Assembly: GCA_964588685.1 (NCBI GenBank)
Contig: CAZPQG010000001.1
Location: 1-64,000 of the forward strand
DNA: 64,000 nucleotides
Source: CAYVBW01 sp964588685
GTDB lineage: Bacteria; Patescibacteriota; Microgenomatia; UBA1400; PJMF01
Direction: 5' to 3'
Positions 51,105-60,570 of this stretch are shown here, piece after piece (positions within the stretch are counted from its first letter, which is position 1; each line of letters opens with the position of its first letter). A program made the translations under genes and the position numbers. Under the pieces are notes generated by a model that saw only the letters and a program-made list of their open reading frames with translations, was not told the origin of the DNA and searched no databases.

Positions 51105-51866
51105 ATGCAAAAATCCGCTCAACCTCTTAAGGCTCTCTTTCTTTCAGCCGGTTACGGCACTCGTTTAAAAAAAATTGGCGAGAAAACTCCTAAAGGTTTG
51201 TTTAAAAACAAGCAAAATCAATCCATTACTGATATGATTATTGGCTGCTTGCAGCACCTTAATCAAGTTGATGAATTGGCCTTAGTTTCAAATAATCGTT
51301 TTTACCAAGACTATCAACAATATCTGGGGCGCCATTATCCTGATCTGGAGATTAAGCTTTTAAATGACCAAACTAACAATCCTCAGGAAAAATTGGGCTC
51401 ACTTGGAGATTTAATCTTTGCTTTGAATCAATTAAATTGGTGGCAAGATTCAATTTTAGTTTTAGCCAGTGATCGCACCCCGGAAAACATCATCCCTCAA
51501 CTGTTAAAGTTATTTACCCGGCATCCGAATGCGTTTATTACTTGTGTGAAAAAACAAACCAAAGAAATTATTAAAAACCGCTCCGGGTGTGCTGTGTTGA
51601 ATAGGCAACAGCAAATTATTGACTTTGAAGAAAAACCGGCTCAGCCTAAAAGCAACTATCAAGCCATTCCTTTTTATATTTTTCCTAAAAATTCGCTGGT
51701 TCTATTAAAAAAATACCAGCAGCAAAAACAAAATTTAGATTCACCGGGCAACATTATCCCCTGGCTGCTGCAGCATAAATTTCCGGTTTACACTCATATC
51801 ACCCAAAAAGATTCTTTTGATATCGGCAATCTGGAAGATTTAAAAAAATTTAAAAAGAGGCCTTAA
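51105..51866 (+). CDS. Sugar nucleotidyltransferase (NTP_transferase family)
   Basis: 253 aa. The Rossmann-like NTP-binding signature LKALFLSAGYGTRLKKIGEKTPKGL is at residues 8-32, with the D of SDRTP in the metal position and DFEEKP further along. Such enzymes activate sugar-1-phosphates as NDP-sugars for envelope glycans. It is shorter than GlmU and has no acyltransferase domain. Substrate unknown. A terminator lies just after the stop. Confidence 0.88.
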   Translation: MQKSAQPLKALFLSAGYGTRLKKIGEKTPKGLFKNKQNQSITDMIIGCLQHLNQVDELALVSNNRFYQDYQQYLGRHYPDLEIKLLNDQTNNPQEKLGSLGDLIFALNQLNWWQDSILVLASDRTPENIIPQLLKLFTRHPNAFITCVKKQTKEIIKNRSGCAVLNRQQQIIDFEEKPAQPKSNYQAIPFYIFPKNSLVLLKKYQQQKQNLDSPGNIIPWLLQHKFPVYTHITQKDSFDIGNLEDLKKFKKRP

Positions 51867-51872
51867 GGAAAT

Positions 51873-51909
51873 ATTTGCCGTCATCAATTTTCCGGCAAAT
51901 GGTATTTTT
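51873..51909 (+). terminator. Terminator after the nucleotidyltransferase gene
   Basis: ATTTGCCG (51873-51880) pairs with CGGCAAAT (51893-51900), 12-nt loop, followed by GGTATTTTT. It lies between the convergent nucleotidyltransferase and ftsK genes. Confidence 0.55.
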
Positions 51910-51979
51910 GCCGACAGCACAAAATTTTTAAAAATCACTTTCAGCAACGCAATGCATCGCAGTAAAAGTAAAATCAAAA

Positions 51980-54157
51980 TCAATCTTCATCATTATCTAT
52001 CTTTGCTAAATAAGCTTCTAGTTCAGCCTCTTTAATTTCTCTAGCTTTACTGCCTTCATGCGGACCGATTAGTCCGGCCTCAAACAATTGATCTAAAATA
52101 CGAGCCGCTCGATTGTAGCCAATACGCAGCCGTCTTTGTAACAAAGAAGCCGAGGCTTTGCCTCTTTTGCGAAAAACGCGAACAGCATCATCAAACAATT
52201 CATCTCGCTGCATTGCTTCCTCAACACCACCGGAACCGGTGATTTGATTAGCCTTGTATTTAGCAGTCACATCTTCTTCATAATCAGGCTCTTGACCATG
52301 TGACTTTAGATAATCAATTAAAGCTTTAGTTTCTTTGCCCGAAACAAACGTGCCCTGAATTCGAATTGGCTTTGCTCTTTCCGGCGCTTGATATAGCATA
52401 TCTCCTCGACCCAGTAACTTTTCCGCTCCTGGCGAATCTAAAATAACTCTAGAATCAGTTAAAGAAGACACCTGAAAGGCAATCCGGGCCGGAATATTGG
52501 CTTTAATTAAACCTGTAATTACATCGACCGATGGTCTTTGTGTAGAGAGAATTAAATGAATGCCAACTGCCCTGCCCATCTGTGCAATACGAGTGATCGA
52601 GCTCTCCACATCTCCGGGAGCAAACATCATAATGTCTGCCATTTCATCCACCACAACAATTAAATTTGGCATGGCAGCTAAACCAGCCAGCTCATTGTAA
52701 GCAGCAATATTTTTTACCCCCACTTCCTCTAAAAGCTTATAGCGCTTTTCCATTTGATTTTCTGTCCACTTTAACGCAGAAATAACCTTCTTAGGCTCAA
52801 CAATCACCGGTGTAATTAAATGCGGGATATCTTGATATTGAGTGAGCTCGACACGTTTGGGATCTACTAAAATCAAATTTAATTCGGAAGGACTGGCTCT
52901 AAATAACAAAGAGCTTAAAAAATTATTAATACAAACTGATTTACCGGAACCGGTAGAACCGGCAATCAGTAAATGAGGCATCCGAGAAATATCAGCAATA
53001 ACAGAGTCGCCGGCTACATCAATACCCAAACCGACAGCTAATTTTGAATGATGTTTTTTTAAAACACTAGAACCAAGAATTTCTTTTAAGGTCACAAATT
53101 CAAAAGATCGATTAGGCACCTCAATACCGATTAAAGAACGACCGGCGATTGGTGCTTCAATACGAATTTGGCCGGTAGGAGCAGCCAAAGCCATGGCTAA
53201 ATCAGTTGACAAACTAGTAATACGTGATAATTTAGTGCCTTTTGCTACCTCCAGCGCATATTGAGTCACTGACGGGCCAAAATTTACTTCTTTGACAGTA
53301 GCTTGAATGCCGAACGAGTCCAAAGTTCCCTCAATAATATCGGCATTTTGATTAACATCTCCTCTGTCAGCCTCTCCGCCCTTGGCATCAGACAATAAAG
53401 ACAAAGGAGGATAGTCCCACACTAAAGGCAAATTGCTGGGAGTCATTAAGTCTTTATCTGCTTCTATTTCATCCTGATCAATTTTAGCATCAGATTTTGC
53501 TTGAGCTGCTTTTTGAGCAGCAGCAACAGCAGTGCCGCTTTGATCATCGCCTATTCCTTGCTTTTTGAGATCTGCCTTAGTGACTTTAACTTTGTTCTTT
53601 TTTTTATTTTTAAGATTTGATAGTTGGTTAATAAAAGGTAATTTTTTCTTTTGTTTTTCAACCTTAATATTAAGTTTCTTTTCTTTTAGCTTTTCTAGTC
53701 CTTGATTAATGAATGCTACCAACTCAGTTAAAGAAGCTTGGAACGCAATTAAAACAGCCACTATCATTAATCCAATCGCAGTAATGTAGGTACCGATTGG
53801 ATTTAACAAGCGGGCGATATTGGCGTAAGTTTGCTCTCCAATCTCGCCGGTCTGAAAAGCAATGCTAAAAGCCATAGCAAAAATTAACAAACCCAACAAC
53901 ATATTGGGTTCAGACCATTTCCATTTAGCTTGCAGCATAACTAATCCCCAAGAAATAAAAATCAAGGGTAAAAATAGCATCCCTAAGCCGAGCTTTAAAC
54001 TTAAAAAAGAATAGAGCTGTTGGAGAATTTCACCCTGGCCGGTAAAAGAAACTGCAATCAACAAACCCAGCAACATAAAAAAAACTGCTAAAATAGAATG
54101 CAGAGTATTAGCTTCAATTTTGAGTTTAATTGGTTTATTTTTTTTACGTCTTCCCAT
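51980..54157 (-). CDS. ftsK: DNA translocase FtsK/SpoIIIE
   Basis: 725 aa. An N-terminal membrane part with four hydrophobic helices (about residues 15-140) is followed by a Lys-rich linker, then the RecA-like motor with Walker A LIAGSTGSGKSVCINNFLSS and Walker B NLIVVVDEMADIM, and a C-terminal gamma winged helix (SLLQRRLRIGYNRAARILDQLFEAGLIGP) that would read KOPS. It moves chromosome ends across the division septum. A TATACT box 6 nt before the ATG suggests a leaderless transcript. Confidence 0.96.
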   Translation of the reverse strand: MGRRKKNKPIKLKIEANTLHSILAVFFMLLGLLIAVSFTGQGEILQQLYSFLSLKLGLGMLFLPLIFISWGLVMLQAKWKWSEPNMLLGLLIFAMAFSIAFQTGEIGEQTYANIARLLNPIGTYITAIGLMIVAVLIAFQASLTELVAFINQGLEKLKEKKLNIKVEKQKKKLPFINQLSNLKNKKKNKVKVTKADLKKQGIGDDQSGTAVAAAQKAAQAKSDAKIDQDEIEADKDLMTPSNLPLVWDYPPLSLLSDAKGGEADRGDVNQNADIIEGTLDSFGIQATVKEVNFGPSVTQYALEVAKGTKLSRITSLSTDLAMALAAPTGQIRIEAPIAGRSLIGIEVPNRSFEFVTLKEILGSSVLKKHHSKLAVGLGIDVAGDSVIADISRMPHLLIAGSTGSGKSVCINNFLSSLLFRASPSELNLILVDPKRVELTQYQDIPHLITPVIVEPKKVISALKWTENQMEKRYKLLEEVGVKNIAAYNELAGLAAMPNLIVVVDEMADIMMFAPGDVESSITRIAQMGRAVGIHLILSTQRPSVDVITGLIKANIPARIAFQVSSLTDSRVILDSPGAEKLLGRGDMLYQAPERAKPIRIQGTFVSGKETKALIDYLKSHGQEPDYEEDVTAKYKANQITGSGGVEEAMQRDELFDDAVRVFRKRGKASASLLQRRLRIGYNRAARILDQLFEAGLIGPHEGSKAREIKEAELEAYLAKIDNDED

Positions 54158-54163
54158 AAAAAT

Positions 54164-54169
54164 AGTATA
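54164..54169 (-). promoter_or_regulatory. TATACT box 6 nt before ftsK
   Basis: -10 hexamer on the minus strand, 6 nt from the ATG at 54157. The matching -35 is weak (TTTAAT at 17 bp). Confidence 0.4.
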
Positions 54170-54256
54170 GCAATAAAAAGCCGGAAATTAAAAGCAGCTC
54201 ATAACTTGTTATTATTTTTGACTTAACCCTCTAAATTTAAATTGTTAGTTAGTTTG

Positions 54257-55912
54257 TTAATCCAAAAAAACCGGTATCACCATTGGTTCTCTTTCAATTC
54301 GTCTGTAAAGACCTTTTTGTAGGTTTTTTTCTATTTTCTTTTTTAATTGATAATCTTTTAAGTTTTTATTTTTTTGAATAACCTCAGCTGTATTTTCTTT
54401 AATAAACTCGATCACTTCTTCAGCTTGCTTCATAAAAACAAAACCTCTTGAGATAACTTGAATGCGATTTAATTGATAGCGACCTTTTATTCTTGGAACA
54501 ACTACCACCACTATTCCTGCTTCACTCAAAGCCATTCGATCTGACAACACAATTGGACCCACATCTCCAACACCCAAACCGTCAACGATTCTAGGATTCA
54601 AGCTAAACTGCTGCTCAATTTTCCAATTCTGTTGATCTACTGCCACTACTTCTCCTGAACCAGGAATTAAAACTTGCTCGTCAGTATAACCTAGCTTATG
54701 AGCAACTCTAGTACGGAACAATTCTCTATGCCGATCATCCCCGCCGATTGGCATCACAAATTTTGGCTGCGCTAAAGATACCATTTCTTGTTGTTCGGCT
54801 GCACTGGCATGACCGGTTTGATGAATATTAGGTGACAAAGTAGGATAAACCACCGGAATACGATTTCGACACAATTCGTTGATTGCCCTGTAGTAAGGAA
54901 CTTCATTGCCGGGAATAGCATCAGCAGAAAAAATTACTTTATCTTTCTCACTAATTTGGATGATTCTATGTTCTCCAAACACTGCTCTTACTAAAGAAGA
55001 ACCCTCTTGGCCTTGACTGCCGGCAATAATGACTGTTAATTCATGATCTTTGAAATTAGAAATTTTTCTTTTATTAACTAATGATTTTTGAGGGATATCA
55101 AGTTTACCCAAACGCCGTGCTATTCTTACGTTTTGCTCTACACTTCGGCCAACAAAAACCACTTTTCTGTTATTTTTAATAGACAAATCTACCACCTGTT
55201 GAATACGATGCAAATGCGAACTCATTAAAGTTACTATAAATTTTCCTTTAACCTGATGGATTTCTTTTTCAATAGCGGGGCCGGTAGTTGATTCTGACTG
55301 GCTCCATTCTGCTCTTTCCACGCGCAAACAATCCAACAGCATCAATAAAATGCCTTTTTGACCGGCTTTTTGAACCATCTCTAAATCTGATAAAACTCCG
55401 TCAATTGGATTTTTGTCCAGTTTAAAGTCGGAGCCGTGGTAAATTAGCCCGACCGGAGTATCAATTAGCAAATGCTTGGCATCGGGTACAGAGTGAGTCA
55501 CCGAAATAGGAGTGATTGAAAAATGAGTCCCGATTTTTACAGAGCTGCGATTTTGAAAAATCTTAATTTTTTTATTAATTTTACCGTCTTTTAGTCTTTG
55601 CTGAGCAAAGCCGGCTGTTAAGGGTGAGCCATAAATTGGAAAATCAGGCAGTTCAGGCAATAAATAAGGTAAAGCAGCCACGTGATCATCATGAGCATGG
55701 CTTAAAGCCATACCGACAATTTTCTTACCTTTTTGCAATTGCTGCAATAAATAAGAAATGTCGGGAATAATAATATCAGCTCCGGGCATATACTGATCAG
55801 GGAATCCAATTCCACAATCAACGATCATAATTTCTTGATCGTATTGATAAAGAAACATGTTTTGCGTAACTTCGCCCATCCCGCCTAATGGCATAATCTT
55901 TAATTTTTTCAT
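54257..55912 (-). CDS. rnj: Ribonuclease J
   Basis: 551 aa. A metallo-beta-lactamase domain with the motif ALSHAHDDHVAALPYLL (usual form THGHEDH; here HxHxDH is kept), a beta-CASP domain, the LMSSHLHRIQQV and HASAAEQQEMVSLAQPKFVMPIGG motifs, and a C-terminal domain. RNase J is a 5'-3' exonuclease and endonuclease that matures and degrades RNA where RNase E is absent. It is separate from ftsK by 99 bp. Confidence 0.96.
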   Translation of the reverse strand: MKKLKIMPLGGMGEVTQNMFLYQYDQEIMIVDCGIGFPDQYMPGADIIIPDISYLLQQLQKGKKIVGMALSHAHDDHVAALPYLLPELPDFPIYGSPLTAGFAQQRLKDGKINKKIKIFQNRSSVKIGTHFSITPISVTHSVPDAKHLLIDTPVGLIYHGSDFKLDKNPIDGVLSDLEMVQKAGQKGILLMLLDCLRVERAEWSQSESTTGPAIEKEIHQVKGKFIVTLMSSHLHRIQQVVDLSIKNNRKVVFVGRSVEQNVRIARRLGKLDIPQKSLVNKRKISNFKDHELTVIIAGSQGQEGSSLVRAVFGEHRIIQISEKDKVIFSADAIPGNEVPYYRAINELCRNRIPVVYPTLSPNIHQTGHASAAEQQEMVSLAQPKFVMPIGGDDRHRELFRTRVAHKLGYTDEQVLIPGSGEVVAVDQQNWKIEQQFSLNPRIVDGLGVGDVGPIVLSDRMALSEAGIVVVVVPRIKGRYQLNRIQVISRGFVFMKQAEEVIEFIKENTAEVIQKNKNLKDYQLKKKIEKNLQKGLYRRIEREPMVIPVFLD

Positions 55913-56040
55913 AAATTTTCTTACTTATATTTAATAATTCAAATTTTAAACATTAATTGTATTATAATTCAATTTTTCAACTTAATTAAAAACCCTGTCT
56001 AAACTTTAACCTAATTTTACCTAATTACTGAAAATTTAAC

Positions 56041-56098
56041 TACTGAATTGATGATACTGGATTGATGAAATACCAATTGTTCAAATACCAATTGCTGA
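56041..56098. repeat. Two consecutive short tandem duplications
   Basis: TACTGAATTGATGA (56041-56054) with TACTGGATTGATGA (56055-56068), then AATACCAATTGTTCA (56069-56083) with AATACCAATTGCTGA (56084-56098). Noncoding, between the 622-aa protein gene and RNase J. Confidence 0.8.
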
Positions 56099-56125
56099 TT
56101 TTTTGCAAACAGATAAATTAGATCT

Positions 56126-57994
56126 TTAATGTATCTCTGAACGGCGGTCTCTTAAAAAAGAACGCCAATCTTCTATTACTCCCACAATCATACTAAAAGG
56201 GGCATCGACCAAAGCAGTCAAAAATACACTAACTATATTATACTCCTTCCATTTAGTAGATAGCCATTGCCCAACTTTAGCTAAGGGCAAATAGAAAAAA
56301 TCTATCATCATTGTTAAGAGGCCGGCATCTTCTCTGATGGTTAGCTCTTGTGCTCTACGCCTAATAATTGTAGCTGCAAACAAGACCAAAGCCACAGAAA
56401 TAGTATCAATATATATTGACGTCCAAGGAACACCCGCCAATCTAAAAATTGTATAAACAGCATAAGCACCTAGTAAACCGCCTATTAAACTAATAAAACT
56501 GAAAATAGTATTAACTACACCATTTCTTTTCGAGCCTAAATTAATTTCATACTCATCTTTTTCTTGACTGTGATAAAAAATTTTGTAAATTTCTTGCTTG
56601 ACTCTTTGTAGATTCTCTTTTTTAGGCGGTTTAATGGTAATTACTAAAAAAAACATTAAAAAAGAGGGCACTGCCAAATCTACAAAAATAGCAAACCAAC
56701 TGAAACCATCGCCTAATAATGCCGCAACAGGCACTTCAAAAATGAATAAACTGGTTATGCCTGCTACAAAAATTGAAAGGGTTGAATAAATTGCTGAGCG
56801 ATAAGTTCTACTTTTAAGAGTGGCTAAACGGCGATTGTAAACGGCGCTCATTAAATCTGATAATTTCTTTTTATTTGTTAGTTTGGCTTCAATTTCTTCC
56901 GGTTCATCTTCGATATCCTTAATCACATCTCCAATAATTAAGTAAGCAGCATCCATTTTTTCACAAATTTTAAAAAACTCTTTGCTAAATTTATATTCTA
57001 ACTCAGCATTGATTTGCTGTTTAACCTGCTCAATATTACGAGAAAACTCGTCAATAAATTTTGGATCATTTTCAAACCACTGTGGATAATGGTATTTTAT
57101 TAAATTAAAACTAATAATTGGTGCATCTAAAGCAAAAAGTGCCCGCTGCACTGCAATATAAGTCTGAATTAAAATCTGTTCATCAGACATTTTGCCTGCT
57201 GGCTTCACCTTTAAGCTGCTGTGAATTGAAGAGGTCATAAAATTTATCAAGGCATTTTCCTTAAAAGCAGGCTCTAAAATTTCCTCTATTTCGCAGGCGG
57301 CAATTTCTAAAATCCAATTATAAAAATTAATTTTCTTTTTGAAGTTGAGTTTATTTTTTTTCTTTTGTTTTTTATCCAAATCAGCTGATGATGTTCCTGC
57401 CGATTCTTGGCCTTTGGCATAAGATGAATTGTTAAGAATATAAATATATTTTGACAAACTTTGTTTAGCCAGAGGGATTTTATTTTTAGAAATAGGGCGG
57501 TTGGAAAAGTAGCCACTTCTTACCATTTCTAGAACAAGCGGCTCAGTAACCTTGTCTGCATCTAAAGACTTCTGGCCCAAACCAGAAAATTCAGATAAAA
57601 GAGCTCGTTTAAGAATTCTTTCAATAGCAGTTCTTCTAATTAAATTTTCTTCTTTCCAATCAACTATTCTTCTTATTTTTTCATAGATAGTCGCCAGTTT
57701 TGAGGCCAGTTCGTCAGTTTCAATTGGAGAAACTACCGGTTTTTGTTGATAAGCAATGCCCCAAGCATATTCAGTTAAAAAATTTTTTGTTAAATTATTC
57801 AGCTCATTTTGATCTTGCAGGCCGGCTGAATTTAAAATTAAGGGTTGGGGAATAGAATTAGCTGAAGTCGTTTCTGTTTTTTTGTAATTTAGCTGCGTGT
57901 TTTGATTATTATTATGTTGCCTCTCTTCACTATTATTATCCAGACCATTAAAAATATCGCCTTGTGGTAAATCAAGTATTTTACTTTGATTCAT
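56126..57994 (-). CDS. Large membrane protein of unknown function
   Basis: 622 aa, not recognised. Residues 1-60 are Asn/Gln-rich and disordered. A mostly helical soluble part follows to about 385, with a Lys-rich patch (DKKQKKKNKLNFKKK) near 215. Four or more hydrophobic helices lie between about 395 and 560 (two near AIYSTLSIFVAGITSLFIF and FLMFFLVITI, two near FSFISLIGGLLGAYAVYTIF and ISVALVLFAATII). No catalytic motif is apparent. A TATAAT box 8 nt before the ATG supports this start. It follows the Lon-like/PfkB operon on the same strand but with its own promoter candidate. Confidence 0.7.
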   Translation of the reverse strand: MNQSKILDLPQGDIFNGLDNNSEERQHNNNQNTQLNYKKTETTSANSIPQPLILNSAGLQDQNELNNLTKNFLTEYAWGIAYQQKPVVSPIETDELASKLATIYEKIRRIVDWKEENLIRRTAIERILKRALLSEFSGLGQKSLDADKVTEPLVLEMVRSGYFSNRPISKNKIPLAKQSLSKYIYILNNSSYAKGQESAGTSSADLDKKQKKKNKLNFKKKINFYNWILEIAACEIEEILEPAFKENALINFMTSSIHSSLKVKPAGKMSDEQILIQTYIAVQRALFALDAPIISFNLIKYHYPQWFENDPKFIDEFSRNIEQVKQQINAELEYKFSKEFFKICEKMDAAYLIIGDVIKDIEDEPEEIEAKLTNKKKLSDLMSAVYNRRLATLKSRTYRSAIYSTLSIFVAGITSLFIFEVPVAALLGDGFSWFAIFVDLAVPSFLMFFLVITIKPPKKENLQRVKQEIYKIFYHSQEKDEYEINLGSKRNGVVNTIFSFISLIGGLLGAYAVYTIFRLAGVPWTSIYIDTISVALVLFAATIIRRRAQELTIREDAGLLTMMIDFFYLPLAKVGQWLSTKWKEYNIVSVFLTALVDAPFSMIVGVIEDWRSFLRDRRSEIH

Positions 57995-58002
57995 AAGAAC
58001 CT

Positions 58003-58008
58003 ATTATA
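58003..58008 (-). promoter_or_regulatory. TATAAT box 8 nt before the 622-aa protein
   Basis: Perfect -10 hexamer on the minus strand, 8 nt before the ATG at 57994, so the transcript would be leaderless or nearly so. No clear -35. Confidence 0.4.
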
Positions 58009-58131
58009 TATTATCTAGAAAATATACTTATGAGAAAAGATAAAAGATTCTTTCTATAACAGAAGCTAAAAAATTAAGAAGAAATTAAAAAATAGCAAGC
58101 ACTACTAAAATTAAAAATTATTTTTAAACAA

Positions 58132-59328
58132 TCAATACTGCGGCAAAAATATTTTGCGATTATCTTGATTAATAATGATTTTATCAAAATCTCTTTCAAC
58201 AATAATCCTAGCCGCCTTGCGGACAGCTCCTTGCAAAGTTCTTTGCAGAGTTCTAATGCCGGCATCATAACCCAACGGCCTAATCACTTCAGGCCAAACT
58301 TCTTCTTTAATAATAAATTGCTCTGGCTTAAGTCCAGCTTGTTTAATAAGTTCAGGCAAAACATATTTTTTAGCAATGACTAATTTTTCATGATCACTAT
58401 ATAAAGGCATATCAATTCGTTCAACACGATCTAAAACAGCAGTCGGCAGTCTGGCAGTATTATTAGCAGTAGCAAGAAAAATTGCTTTGCTTAAATCAAA
58501 AGGGTAATCAATATAATTATCAGTAAAAGCATGATTTTGGGCAGGATCCAGCAGCTCAATTAAAACTCCCATAATGCTTTGGTTGGCTTCATCAGCAGCT
58601 CGATCGATCTCATCCAGAAGAATCACAGGGTTTTTTACTTTTGACCTACATAATCCTTTAATGACTCTGCCCGGCTCACTGCCTAAAAGAAGTCTAGAAT
58701 TGCCACGTAAATCTTTGGCAGCAGCCATGCCGCCAAAAGGAATTCTCACCATTGGTCTTTCTAAAGCTTCAGCTAAAGCATAGCCAAAAGTAGTTTTACC
58801 GGTCCCAACTAAGCCCACTAATAATAAAATTGGCGCGCTGAATTCTTCTTCAGCAAAATTTTGCTTTCTTAAGTTCATGACTGAAATATATTCTAAAAAA
58901 CGGTCTTTAACCTCTTGCAAACCATAATGGTGTTTATTAAAAATCTCTTTTGCTTCCTGTACATCCAACCTGTCTTGAACTTCTTTTTCCCAAGGCAAAC
59001 GCAGCACCCAATCAATATATTTGCTTACTGTTTCGTATTTAATGTCATAATTACCCAATTCTACACTTCGTTTTAAAGAAACAATATCTTTTTTAACTTT
59101 TTCTCTTAATTCTTCAGGCATTTTTGCAGAAACTGCTTTTTTTTCTAATTCTTGAATTTCATCTTGAAGAATTTGCCGGTAGTTGTTGCTAAAACCATCA
59201 GAGTTAGAGGGCTTGGAGTCTAAATTAGAAGCAGCCGCAGAACCGGTCTGAGCTTTTACATCAGCACTAGCATTAGCATTTGCGTCAGCATTGGCGCCGG
59301 AATTTAATTTTTGCTGTATAGATTTCAT
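58132..59328 (-). CDS. Lon-like AAA+ ATPase lacking the protease domain
   Basis: 398 aa. Residues 1-47 are an Ala/Asn/Ser-rich low-complexity leader. From about 48 to 398 it follows the Lon coiled-coil and AAA+ module: YIDWVLRLPW, HHYGLQEVKDRFLEYISV, Walker A GLVGTGKT (172-179, the usual prolines missing), Walker B VILLDEID, FLATANN and the sensor-2-like GYDAGIRTLQRTLQGAVRK. The Lon N-terminal substrate domain and the Ser-Lys protease domain are absent, with no remnant downstream. It overlaps the PfkB gene by 4 bp (ATGA), so they are co-translated. It may be a chaperone or unfoldase. Confidence 0.85.
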   Translation of the reverse strand: MKSIQQKLNSGANADANANASADVKAQTGSAAASNLDSKPSNSDGFSNNYRQILQDEIQELEKKAVSAKMPEELREKVKKDIVSLKRSVELGNYDIKYETVSKYIDWVLRLPWEKEVQDRLDVQEAKEIFNKHHYGLQEVKDRFLEYISVMNLRKQNFAEEEFSAPILLLVGLVGTGKTTFGYALAEALERPMVRIPFGGMAAAKDLRGNSRLLLGSEPGRVIKGLCRSKVKNPVILLDEIDRAADEANQSIMGVLIELLDPAQNHAFTDNYIDYPFDLSKAIFLATANNTARLPTAVLDRVERIDMPLYSDHEKLVIAKKYVLPELIKQAGLKPEQFIIKEEVWPEVIRPLGYDAGIRTLQRTLQGAVRKAARIIVERDFDKIIINQDNRKIFLPQY

Positions 59329-60245
59329 ATTATTTCTTTTTTGGTCAGCAAACCTGCTTTAGCTCCAAAATATTTGATGACTGAAGCTGCATTTTTTGCA
59401 CCCATAACAGCAGCCTGTTTAATAGATTTATTGTCGATGATGCCAGCTGTAAAACCGGTAGCAAAAGAGTCGCCGGCGCCGGTGGCATCAACTACTTCTT
59501 TACCTAAAGCCGGATAGTGCAAGGCATGTTGGCCACGATGATAAACATCACCCCCTTTTTTACCAGCTGTTACCACTACATATTGAAAATTATTCAGAAC
59601 ATCACTCTGCACATCAGCAATAATGTCCCATTCTTCTTGATTAACAAAAAAAATATGACACGGAATTTCTTCAAGTAAAAGCTGACGATTAGCTAACAAA
59701 AACAATTCTTTTTTGCCCGGATTCCAAGAAAGATTATCCCGTTTATTTCTGGCTGTATATTTAAAAATTTTATGTAAAGTGTTTTTTTTACCGCCAATGC
59801 TGCAAAGATGAACCCACTGAGCCTGAGAAAGCCAGTAGGCAGGAATATCAAAAGGATCAAGCATACCTGACGCTCCCCGATGCACTAACACTGACCGTTC
59901 TCCTTGCGAACAAACCAAAATTACCGACCCGCCCGTCTGTTCTTTTTTTTCTTCAATAATTAAATTAGTAGCCACCCCATTCTCTTTTAAATCTTGAGCT
60001 ATTAAATAAGAAAACTTATCACGACCAGTTTCGCAAATTGCAGCTGTCTGAAAACCGAGTCTGGAAAAACCAACGGCAGTATTAGTGCCGCCGCCGCCGG
60101 TAAACACATTGAAACTATCAACCTCTAACTTGCTGCCATAAGTTTGACACAGCATTAAGCCAGATTTACCTTGCTTAACTTGAAATTTATGAGTATGAAT
60201 AAATATATCCACTACTGCTGAACCAACAGTGATAACTTGGTGCAT
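59325..60245 (-). CDS. PfkB family carbohydrate kinase
   Basis: 306 aa. The ribokinase fold is complete: TGGGGTNTAVGFSRLGF near residue 50, the catalytic DATGAGDSFATGF near residue 254 with the base Asp, and GAKNAASVIKYFGA near the end. Phosphorylation of ribose, adenosine or a related sugar is likely; substrate cannot be assigned. The nearby rpe and rpiB genes make a pentose role reasonable. Its stop overlaps the Lon-like ATPase start by 4 bp, an unexpected pairing. Confidence 0.9.
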   Translation of the reverse strand: MHQVITVGSAVVDIFIHTHKFQVKQGKSGLMLCQTYGSKLEVDSFNVFTGGGGTNTAVGFSRLGFQTAAICETGRDKFSYLIAQDLKENGVATNLIIEEKKEQTGGSVILVCSQGERSVLVHRGASGMLDPFDIPAYWLSQAQWVHLCSIGGKKNTLHKIFKYTARNKRDNLSWNPGKKELFLLANRQLLLEEIPCHIFFVNQEEWDIIADVQSDVLNNFQYVVVTAGKKGGDVYHRGQHALHYPALGKEVVDATGAGDSFATGFTAGIIDNKSIKQAAVMGAKNAASVIKYFGAKAGLLTKKEII

Positions 60246-60570
60246 AATAAAGACAGTTCGTTAATAATCAATCACCCGTTAATAAATTGCGGTCGAGTGA
60301 TAATTTTTTTAAATAATTATTTACTATAACTCTATTAAATCACGAAACAGGCAATGACTAAACCGTAACTTAAAGATTAAAACTACATCAAAAAAATAAA
60401 TCTGCGTACTTAATAAAATGTTGAGGACCCTCAATGTTTAATTCATTAGCCATAGACTATAGATCTATGAATTAAAAATTAAAAAACAAGGAGAAACAAG
60501 AAAAAAGCAAGGAAAGAATCCAAACATTATCAATATTAAACTGCAAGTATTGGCTTAACTAAGTAGTAAA
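60246..60570. other. Spacer between pfkB-like and LOG-family genes
   Basis: 325 bp without a gene. It contains the short palindrome TTGAGG-AC-CCTCAA near 60422-60436, a TAATTCAT...ATGAATTA inverted repeat with a nested CATAGA/TCTATG stem close after it, and the direct repeat CGTTAATAA twice near 60258 and 60276. No T-tract terminator was found. Confidence 0.5.

Noticed and set aside
58074..58268. Minus-strand ORF covering the end of the Lon-like gene
   Set aside because: Different frame with no protease motif, so it is not a remnant of the missing Lon protease domain.
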